Part shown: piece by piece, positions 57,862 to 64,000 of the stretch
Position numbering within the stretch: position 1 is the stretch's first letter
How the letters are laid out: each line of letters opens with the position of its first letter
NCBI GenBank assembly: GCA_001464615.1
Contig: LNFI01000031.1
Location: 22,977 to 86,976 of the forward strand
Direction: 5' to 3'
DNA length: 64,000 nucleotides
Origin: Sphingomonadales bacterium Ga0077557
GTDB lineage: Bacteria; Pseudomonadota; Alphaproteobacteria; Sphingomonadales; Sphingomonadaceae
Made by a program: the position numbers and the translations under genes
Notes under the pieces: model-generated
The model's input: the letters and a program-made list of their open reading frames with translations, nothing else
Databases searched by the model: none
Told to the model about the DNA's origin: nothing

Positions 57862-59342
57862 ACCAGCCACTCATCGGGGCGTGACGGCAGCGCATCGCGG
57901 ATCGCGGTTTGCTGGCGGGCGAGCAATTGGCGATCCGCTTCGCTTGGTGTGCACGCCTTTTGCTTGACCGCACCGCGCAGCGCGCGGGCTTGCTTCATCT
58001 GGGCTGCGTTCAGCAGATAGCGGCTTTCCGAATAGCTGCGCGTCGCCAGATCATATTCCAGGATGGAAACGGTCTGCTCGTCATTGGGCACCAGGATCCG
58101 ATCCCATTTCGCGCCGTTTTCGGCATATTGGGTACGCCCGTTCATGCACCCATCGGGCTGCCAATCGATCAGGACATCGCCAGGGTTGGAAAGGTTGATC
58201 CGGCTGCGGTCCGGGGCGATTCGACAAACCATCTTGCCGAACGTGGCCTGGACGATTGGCGTGGGGCTGGGTTCAGGCGGTGGCAGTTTCACGTCGCCAA
58301 AGGGGCGGGTGAGAAAAACGATTGCGGCGGCGATGATCAACACGCCGCCACCGGCCGCTGACCAGATCGCCCCTTGTCGCCGCCGCCGCGATTCAAGCAG
58401 TCCGGCGCCGCCAATCATCATCGCGCCCATCACCAGCAGCACCCCGGCGATGGCGATTACATTCTCCCGCTTGCGCTCGGCGGCGACCTGCGCCTTGTCG
58501 AGCGCCAATTGCTGTTGCAGCGCTTCGCGCGCCGCATTGGCCTGGGCATCGGCGGCGCGGGCTTCGGCAGAGCGCAATTGCGCGTCCCGGCCCTGGCGCA
58601 GGCGTTCGTCGGCGCTGATGCACGGTGCGCCTGTCTGCGCGAAGGGCTGCTTCGCCTCTTGCAGAAAGGCGACGAGCTCGCTGTCGGCGACCGCGAAGCC
58701 AAAGCTTGAATCACCTTCTTCCGCTTTGGTGATGGCCGAATTGGCCCCAATCACGCGACCGCATGTATCGAGCAGCGGCCCACCCGAATTGCCGCGCGCA
58801 ATGCCGGCGGTGTGGAGCAGCACCTGAACCCCGGTTAGCTTGCGAATGCCGGCAAAGCCGCCCTGTGATCGGACCGGGCCGAGCGGCTTGATGAAATCAG
58901 CCGCACTCTGCGCCGTGGCGACATCGACATTACCGGGATAGCCAAGCGCAATCACCGATTCGCCATCCGTTACCGCCCCCGGAAACAGGGTAAGCGGGGG
59001 CAGCCTTGTGCCGGTAAATTCAATCAGCGCCAGATCGCGCTGGGCATCATAGGCAATCAGCTTGCCCTGATAGCTTTTATCGCCTTCTGACGGCACGACG
59101 CCGATCACGACATTGTCGGGATAGCGCGCTGCCAGTTCGACGACATGGGCATTGGTGACGACCCGATTGGGGGCGATGGCAAAGCCGCTGCCGTGCCCAA
59201 ACCCGACCACTTCGCTTTCAGCGGAGGCGATCGTGACTATCCGAACAACCCCGCGCCCGGCGGCGGAAATATCGTCGGCTCGGGCGGGCATTGTGCTGAA
59301 CATCAGCAACGCCAATCCTGCAATAAGGCGCGAAATCAGCAT
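57780..59342 (-). CDS. Trypsin-like S1 serine protease with membrane segments and C-terminal domain
   Basis: Protein of about 520 residues. A signal peptide (LIAGLALLMFSTMPARA) leads to a trypsin-type domain with His66 in TNAHVV, Asp103 in QRDLALIEF and Ser186 in ARGNSGGPL. A helical, probably coiled stretch (about 225-270), two transmembrane helices (about 275-295 and 308-325) and an extracellular or cytoplasmic C-terminal domain of 190 residues with DCTP and CTPSE cysteines follow. No PDZ domain. ATG 59342 fits the signal peptide; ATG 59393 is possible. It overlaps the CPBP gene by 82 bases at the 3' end. Confidence 0.85.
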   Translation of the reverse strand: MLISRLIAGLALLMFSTMPARADDISAAGRGVVRIVTIASAESEVVGFGHGSGFAIAPNRVVTNAHVVELAARYPDNVVIGVVPSEGDKSYQGKLIAYDAQRDLALIEFTGTRLPPLTLFPGAVTDGESVIALGYPGNVDVATAQSAADFIKPLGPVRSQGGFAGIRKLTGVQVLLHTAGIARGNSGGPLLDTCGRVIGANSAITKAEEGDSSFGFAVADSELVAFLQEAKQPFAQTGAPCISADERLRQGRDAQLRSAEARAADAQANAAREALQQQLALDKAQVAAERKRENVIAIAGVLLVMGAMMIGGAGLLESRRRRQGAIWSAAGGGVLIIAAAIVFLTRPFGDVKLPPPEPSPTPIVQATFGKMVCRIAPDRSRINLSNPGDVLIDWQPDGCMNGRTQYAENGAKWDRILVPNDEQTVSILEYDLATRSYSESRYLLNAAQMKQARALRGAVKQKACTPSEADRQLLARQQTAIRDALPSRPDEWLVYDCTPAPEDAPAATSSPAAAEPRRAQ

Positions 59343-59495
59343 GCCATCAGCCCAATTGTGAGGCCGACTCTCTTTCAGGAAAGTGGCTTTCATTCAAGCG
59401 CTGTCAGCGCAATTTCACGATACCGGCAATTAGCCCTTTTGGTTGTCGTTCGATAGGTCAGCCGATCCGCGACCCTGGCGGGGCAGTGCAGAGGG

Positions 59496-61664
59496 TTATA
59501 GGAAGTTATAGGGATCGACATCCACTGTAACGCGCACCTTGGGTGGCCAGGCCAGCGCCCCTAGCCAGGCGCGAATCACTTCCTGCACATCAAGGGCGCG
59601 GCGGGCGTGAACCAATAGGCGAAAGCGGTGGCGCCCACGCAGCATGGCAAGCGGGGCGGGAGCAGGGCCATAGACATACATGCCCTCAACCTCTGGCGCG
59701 GATCGTTTGATTTCGCGGGCGGTATCGTCGGCGGCGGCCCGATCTTCGGCGGAAATGATGATTGCCGCATAGCGGCCAAAGGGCGGCGCATCCGCTTCCC
59801 GGCGCGCTGCCGTCTCGGCTTCGTAGAAGCTATCCGCCTCGCCCTTTACCAGCGCCTGCATCACCGATGCCTGCGGACTGTGCGTCTGAATATAGACATG
59901 GCCCGGTTTCACGCTGCGCCCGGCACGCCCTGCAACCTGCGAAATTTGCTGAAAGGTCCGCTCAGCGGCGCGCAAATCGCCACCGCCAAGCCCGAGATCG
60001 GCATCGATCACCCCCACCACGGTTAGATTCGGGAAATGATAGCCTTTGGTCACGAGTTGGGTGCCGATCACGATATCGATATCGCCGCCCTCCATCCGGG
60101 CGACGAATTCCGCCGCCTTGGCGGGTGACCAGATCGTGTCCGACGTGACGACAGCGCGCCGTGCATCGGGCCACAGGAGTGCCACCTCATCGGCGATCCG
60201 CTCGACGCCGGGGCCGCAGGCGACCAACGTGTCTTCATTGCCGCATTCGGGGCATTTCTCCGGCACGGGCTCGACATGCCCGCAATGGTGGCAGGCGACT
60301 CTGCGGATCAGCCGGTGCTCGACCATCCAGGCGGTGCAATTGGGGCACTGGAACCGGTGCCCGCAGGTGCGGCACAAAGTGAGCGGCGCATAGCCGCGCC
60401 GGTTAAGGAACAGCAGCGCCTGTTCACCGCGGTCGCGCGCGGCATCGATCGCTTTGACGAGTGTAGGCGCGATCCAGCGCCCACGCATCGGCGGTTCCGC
60501 AATCAGATCGATCGCCTCGATCGTCGGCAGCTGCGCGGCGCCATAGCGGCCGGGCAGCTTGAGTTCGGCATAACGACCCAGGGCGACTTGCTGGCGCGTT
60601 TCGATCGCCGGGGTGGCGGAGGCCAGCACCACCGGGCAGGTTTCGAACAGCCCGCGCATCACCGCCACATCGCGGGCGTGGTAATGGACGCCCTCTTCCT
60701 GCTTGAAACTCGTTTCATGCGCTTCATCGACGACGATCAGGCCAAGATTGGCATAGGGCAGGAACAGGGCGGAGCGTGCGCCGACCGTCACCAATGCCTC
60801 GCCACTGGCAATCGCGCGCCAGGCACGGCGGCGCTGCGACTGGCGCAGGTCTGAATGCCAGGCGAAGGGAGCAGTGCCGAATCGGGCCTCAAATCGGCGC
60901 AAAAATGGTTCGGTCAGCGCAATTTCGGGAAGCAGAACAAGGGTTTGCCGCCCGGCACGGATCGCGGCAGCAATCGCTTCGAAATAGACCTCAGTCTTGC
61001 CTGACCCGGTTACCCCGTCGAGCAAGGTTGGTGCAAAGCGGTGCGTATCGACATCCTCCACCAGTGCCGCCGCTGCATTGGCCTGATCTGCCGAAAGCGC
61101 GGGCAAATGGAAATCGGGATCAGGGCGCGGGAAGGGGCTGTCGATATCCACTTCGACCGGCTCGATCGCGCCGGCCTTTACCAACCCCCGGATCACCGCA
61201 TCTGAAACGCCGGCTGCTATCGCCAGCTCACGAATCAGGCCCTGGCGATCACCGATCCGTTCGATTGCCTGTTCGCGCTGCGGCGTCATGCGGGGTGGCA
61301 GCTCGCCCGTCGCGCGATATTCTGTGACGGTGCGCGCGCCGTCGAGCGCCGATGTTGAAGCGAGCGCCATCCGCAGCACTGAGGCCGGCGGCGCCAGATA
61401 ATAATTGGCGGTCCATTCGATCAGGCGGCGCAAGGGGGCCGGGATCGGCGGCGGATCCAGCACAGCCACCAGATTGCGCAGCCGATTGTCACCAACTTCG
61501 GCGTCGGACGGCATCCGTTCCGCCTCCCATACCACGCCGATCAACTGGCGCGGGCCGAGCGGCGCGATCACGATCGACCCCGGCGATACAAGCATTCCTT
61601 GTGGCACCCGGTAATCGAGCGGCCCCAGGGCGGCATTCATGATGATAACGCGGGCGCGGGACAT
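59496..61664 (-). CDS. priA: Primosomal protein N' (replication restart helicase)
   Basis: DNA helicase of 722 residues that reloads the replisome at stalled forks. N-terminal DNA-binding domain, Walker A GVTGSGKTEVY, DEAH box VDEAHETSF, and the eight zinc cysteines in CRTCGHRFQCPNC and CHHCGH...CPECGN are all present. VAGRAGRSVKPGHVYIQT is helicase motif VI. Lone gene on this strand. Confidence 0.96.
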   Translation of the reverse strand: MSRARVIIMNAALGPLDYRVPQGMLVSPGSIVIAPLGPRQLIGVVWEAERMPSDAEVGDNRLRNLVAVLDPPPIPAPLRRLIEWTANYYLAPPASVLRMALASTSALDGARTVTEYRATGELPPRMTPQREQAIERIGDRQGLIRELAIAAGVSDAVIRGLVKAGAIEPVEVDIDSPFPRPDPDFHLPALSADQANAAAALVEDVDTHRFAPTLLDGVTGSGKTEVYFEAIAAAIRAGRQTLVLLPEIALTEPFLRRFEARFGTAPFAWHSDLRQSQRRRAWRAIASGEALVTVGARSALFLPYANLGLIVVDEAHETSFKQEEGVHYHARDVAVMRGLFETCPVVLASATPAIETRQQVALGRYAELKLPGRYGAAQLPTIEAIDLIAEPPMRGRWIAPTLVKAIDAARDRGEQALLFLNRRGYAPLTLCRTCGHRFQCPNCTAWMVEHRLIRRVACHHCGHVEPVPEKCPECGNEDTLVACGPGVERIADEVALLWPDARRAVVTSDTIWSPAKAAEFVARMEGGDIDIVIGTQLVTKGYHFPNLTVVGVIDADLGLGGGDLRAAERTFQQISQVAGRAGRSVKPGHVYIQTHSPQASVMQALVKGEADSFYEAETAARREADAPPFGRYAAIIISAEDRAAADDTAREIKRSAPEVEGMYVYGPAPAPLAMLRGRHRFRLLVHARRALDVQEVIRAWLGALAWPPKVRVTVDVDPYNFL

Positions 61665-61792
61665 CCGCCCTTTATGGGCATTCGGCCGCGACAGGGAAGG
61701 TGTCGCTCACCAGCAATTGAATGTGCACCCAATCCAGGGGCCAGCCCGACAGGAATGTGCTGGGCTGGCGAGTGACCCTAGAAATGCCTATC

Positions 61793-62122
61793 CTAGAAGT
61801 GAATGCCGTTGCGGCCGCGCTCACGGTTCCGCTTGAGCTGGCGGATATGCGCCTCGACCTTATCGAGCATTACCCCGATCCGACGTTCGTCGCGCTCACT
61901 CAGATTATCGCCGCGTGCCCTAAGCTGTGCCTCGGTGGCGGCGACTTTGCGCAGTTCGTTATTGAGCACGCGGCGCTCACGGATGCTGAGCTTGCCGGAG
62001 CGCTTGCCGGCATCGACTTGGCGGGACAATTCGGCCTGGCGCAGGTCGATGCCGATATCGGCATAGGCAACACTACTCAGCGTCAATGCGCTTACCGCGA
62101 CAGCAATGAAAAATTTCTTCAT
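61793..62122 (-). CDS. Small secreted helical protein, 109 residues
   Basis: A signal peptide ([21 protein letters not shown]) followed by a highly charged helical body with many Arg and Glu ([21 protein letters not shown], each under full coiled-coil length) and a basic end. AGAGG lies upstream of ATG 62122; the frame to 62179 is not needed. It has no domain that I recognise and sits between priA and fsa. Periplasmic location is inferred. Confidence 0.7.
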   Translation of the reverse strand: MKKFFIAVAVSALTLSSVAYADIGIDLRQAELSRQVDAGKRSGKLSIRERRVLNNELRKVAATEAQLRARGDNLSERDERRIGVMLDKVEAHIRQLKRNRERGRNGIHF

Positions 62123-62272
62123 GATGGGCCTCTTCATCGGTTGGGCCGTCATTGGCCAGTTCCAGCCAGCATAATGCACCAGCGCTCGTTTAGTCGCATC
62201 ACCCGCAAGGCTAGCCTCGCGCCAATCTTTGATTTACGAGCCGCGCCAATTGAACCAGGGGACGACACCGCC

Positions 62273-62926
62273 ATGAAATTCTTCGTCGATACCGCAGACA
62301 CCGCCGAAATTCGCGATCTTGCCGATTCGGGGCTGGTCGATGGGGTCACCACCAACCCGTCGCTGATCGCCAAATCGGGCCGCAATTTTCTTGAGGTCGT
62401 TGCTGAAATTTGCGGCATCGTCGATGGGCCGGTCTCCGCCGAAGTCGTCGCGCTCGATCATGCCGGCATGATGCGTGAGGCTGAAATCGTGCGCAAGATC
62501 GCCGACAATATCGCGGTGAAGGTGCCCCTCACGATTGACGGACTGAAGACCTGCAAGGCGCTGACCGACGATGGCACGATGGTCAATGTCACGCTTTGCT
62601 TTTCGGCCAATCAGGCGCTGCTGGCGGCCAAGGCGGGCGCGACCTTCATTTCGCCGTTCGTCGGTCGGCTCGACGATATCGGCCTCGACGGGCTCGACCT
62701 GATTCGCGACATCCGCTTGATCTATGACAATTATGCGTTCGACACCGAGATTTTGGTCGCGAGCGTCCGGCACCCCGTTCACATCTTGGAAAGCGCCCGC
62801 ATCGGCGCCGACGTGATGACCGCGCCGCCGTCGGTTATCCGTCAGCTGGTGAAGCACCCGCTGACCGACAAGGGTATCGAGGGCTTCATGGCTGACTGGG
62901 CAAAGACCGGCCAAACGATCGGGTGA
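62273..62926 (+). CDS. fsa: Fructose-6-phosphate aldolase / small transaldolase
   Basis: Aldolase of 217 residues of the transaldolase B-like (TalC/Fsa) subfamily, a decameric small form. The Schiff-base lysine is in NIAVKVPLT, with [13 protein letters not shown] near the start and [11 protein letters not shown] typical. Its true activity, either transaldolase or F6P aldolase, cannot be told. Followed by a hairpin and then xerC. Confidence 0.93.
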   Translation: MKFFVDTADTAEIRDLADSGLVDGVTTNPSLIAKSGRNFLEVVAEICGIVDGPVSAEVVALDHAGMMREAEIVRKIADNIAVKVPLTIDGLKTCKALTDDGTMVNVTLCFSANQALLAAKAGATFISPFVGRLDDIGLDGLDLIRDIRLIYDNYAFDTEILVASVRHPVHILESARIGADVMTAPPSVIRQLVKHPLTDKGIEGFMADWAKTGQTIG

Positions 62927-62931
62927 TGGCG

Positions 62932-62970
62932 TTAGCCCAGCTTCTGCCCATTGGGGAGAAGCTGGGCTAA
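62932..62970. repeat. Hairpin between fsa and xerC
   Basis: Two 14-base arms (TTAGCCCAGCTTCT at 62932-62945 and its reverse complement at 62957-62970) flank CCCATTGGG. No T-run follows, so it is not a classical terminator. It ends 9 bases before the xerC start and may influence xerC translation, or be a shortened intergenic repeat. Confidence 0.72.
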
Positions 62971-62979
62971 GCTCAGCGC

Positions 62980-63861
62980 ATGTCGCTGCCCCAGGCCTTT
63001 GCCGATCATCTTCATCGCGACCGGCGGCGATCGGTGCATACCGTGCGCGCTTATCAGGCGACTGCCGAGCGGTTGATCGCGTTTCTGGGCGCACATTGGG
63101 GGGCAGATCCTGATGCCACCGCGCTGGCGAAGGTCACGACCGCCGATCTGCGCGCCTATCTGGCCTTCCGCCGCACCGATGGCCTCACAAATGCCTCGGC
63201 CGCGCGCGAATTATCGGCGGTACGCGGGTTCTTGAAGTTCGCGACTGGCGGCGCAGCGATGACGACGATCAAGGGGCCGCGCGTCAAGAAGGGCGTGCCG
63301 CGCCCCATTTCGCCGGACGAAGCGGTCGCGCTGGCCGAGGATGTGTCCGATAGCGCGACGGAGCCCTGGATTGCGGCGCGCGACTGGGCGGTTTTGATGC
63401 TGCTCTATGGCGCTGGCTTGCGGATTGGCGAGGCGGTGGGGCTGACCGGCGCGATCCTGCCGCTGGGTGAGGCAATGGCGGTGACCGGCAAGCGCGACAA
63501 GACGCGGATCGTGCCGCTGTTGCCGCAAGTGCGTGCCGCGATTGAGGATTATGTCCAACTGACTCCCTGGCCGGTCGGTCGCGATGAAATGCTGTTTCGC
63601 GGCGCGAAGGGCGGCCCGCTGTCGCCCGCGATTATCCGCCGCGCGGTGCAGGCCGCACGCACCCGCCTGGGCCTATCCGAACGGACCACGCCGCATGCGC
63701 TGCGCCACAGCTTCGCCACGCATCTGCTGGGGCGCGGCGCCGATTTACGCTCGCTGCAGGAGCTGCTTGGTCATGCGAGTTTGAGCTCGACGCAGATTTA
63801 TACGCAGGTCGATGCCGCGCATCTGCTCGACGTCTATCGGAACGCGCATCCAAGGGCTTAG
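62980..63861 (+). CDS. xerC: Tyrosine recombinase XerC
   Basis: Site-specific recombinase of 293 residues that resolves chromosome dimers at dif with XerD. The N-terminal core-binding SAM-like domain covers about 1-95. Catalytic residues are Arg in YGAGLRIGEAVGL, Lys in TGKRDKTR, His-Arg in HALRHSFATHLL, His in LGHASLSSTQ and the nucleophilic Tyr in IYTQVD. The chromosomal setting (fsa, priA nearby) and full length fit housekeeping XerC rather than a phage integrase. Confidence 0.93.
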   Translation: MSLPQAFADHLHRDRRRSVHTVRAYQATAERLIAFLGAHWGADPDATALAKVTTADLRAYLAFRRTDGLTNASAARELSAVRGFLKFATGGAAMTTIKGPRVKKGVPRPISPDEAVALAEDVSDSATEPWIAARDWAVLMLLYGAGLRIGEAVGLTGAILPLGEAMAVTGKRDKTRIVPLLPQVRAAIEDYVQLTPWPVGRDEMLFRGAKGGPLSPAIIRRAVQAARTRLGLSERTTPHALRHSFATHLLGRGADLRSLQELLGHASLSSTQIYTQVDAAHLLDVYRNAHPRA

Positions 63862-64000
63862 AGTGTGATGACTTCGGATTGGATCAATCCATACCCCGTT
63901 CCCCCTCGTCTTAGCGGGATATCGTATGCTGGTCACTGCCGTGTAGGATGCGGTGCCGGGTTGGGGGTGGCCACCCCCAACCCGGCGGTCGGCTGTCGGA
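63862..64000. other. Intergenic tail after xerC
   Basis: No coding frame on either strand fits this 139-bp stretch. It holds the 32-bp palindrome at 63955-63986 and otherwise no promoter that I can support; the next gene is outside the window. Confidence 0.6.
63955..63986. repeat. 32-bp perfect palindrome after xerC
   Basis: The 16 bases 63955-63970 are exactly reverse-complemented at 63971-63986, with no loop; the core GGGTTGGGGGTGG/CCACCCCCAACCC recalls the inner GGGGTGGG motif of the type A elements. It may be a reduced copy of that element or a terminator-like structure without a T-run. Confidence 0.75.

Noticed and set aside
62980..63861. Phage or integron integrase
   Set aside because: Full-length XerC features, no attachment repeats or cargo genes, and a housekeeping neighbourhood.

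Overview
The window looks like chromosomal DNA of a GC-rich alphaproteobacterium, most likely a sphingomonad (Sphingomonas or a close relative). This rests on the five-gene atpHAGDC operon without the F0 genes, the two-gene cobalamin-dependent methionine synthase, the PhaR/acetoacetyl-CoA thiolase cluster, a large TonB-dependent receptor, the priA-fsa-xerC neighbourhood and GC-rich palindromic repeats between genes. No 16S rRNA or other decisive marker is present, so the genus is inference. I see no prophage, insertion sequence, integron or CRISPR array. The window is dense housekeeping and accessory-metabolic sequence, and almost all gaps are under 250 bp.

Layout. 1-4187: the end of an unknown gene, a NUDIX hydrolase, tRNA-Ala(CGC), a medium-chain oxidoreductase, a GNAT acetyltransferase and a zinc metallopeptidase. 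4312-9346: patatin phospholipase plus 3-hydroxybutyrate dehydrogenase, a DUF4893 lipoprotein, a short-chain acyl-type XRE regulator and ferredoxin-NADP reductase. 9372-10788: a tightly overlapped operon of two small lipoproteins and an aldo/keto reductase. 10911-16727: a methionine-cycle operon (ArsR-methyltransferase fusion regulator, metF, metH in two pieces) with a 20-bp perfect palindrome in its promoter. 16802-22373: a beta-helix protein, a PafA-like phosphatase, DsbD and a sterol desaturase-type hydroxylase. 22682-27680: a polysaccharide deacetylase overlapping a four-gene valine catabolic set (isobutyryl-CoA dehydrogenase, 3-hydroxyisobutyryl-CoA hydrolase, enoyl-CoA hydratase, 3-hydroxyisobutyrate dehydrogenase). 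27871-33794: an MHS transporter, alanine racemase and a TonB-dependent receptor with a clear terminator. 33997-36831: thiolase, a short PhaC-like protein and divergent PhaR. 36835-42983: a periplasmic methyltransferase-like protein, small membrane proteins, an aspartyl protease with PDZ domain, CpaF and a GT39-like membrane protein. 42940-47946: the F1 ATP synthase operon. 48198-54193: a chemotaxis receptor, two alpha/beta hydrolases, a CPA2 antiporter and a Tet-type MFS exporter. 54196-56859: a small XRE/DUF2975 membrane operon divergent from ada-DUF1203. 56923-63861: a CPBP protease, an S1 protease, priA, a small secreted helical protein, fsa and xerC.

Functional themes. Polyhydroxybutyrate and short-chain acyl metabolism recurs (bdhA, patatin, ScfR-type regulator, thiolase, PhaC-like, PhaR, valine degradation). 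Methionine regeneration is organised as one regulated unit. The strongest regulatory signals read directly from sequence are the palindrome lying between the -35 and -10 of the met operon (10911-10939) and the promoter with an overlapping TTTACGTAAA palindrome upstream of the XRE/DUF2975 operon (55164-55201). GC-rich inverted-repeat elements sit inside the met, valine and atp operons between co-directional genes. They are the most notable unexplained structure in the window, though I did not find a wholly new multi-gene system.
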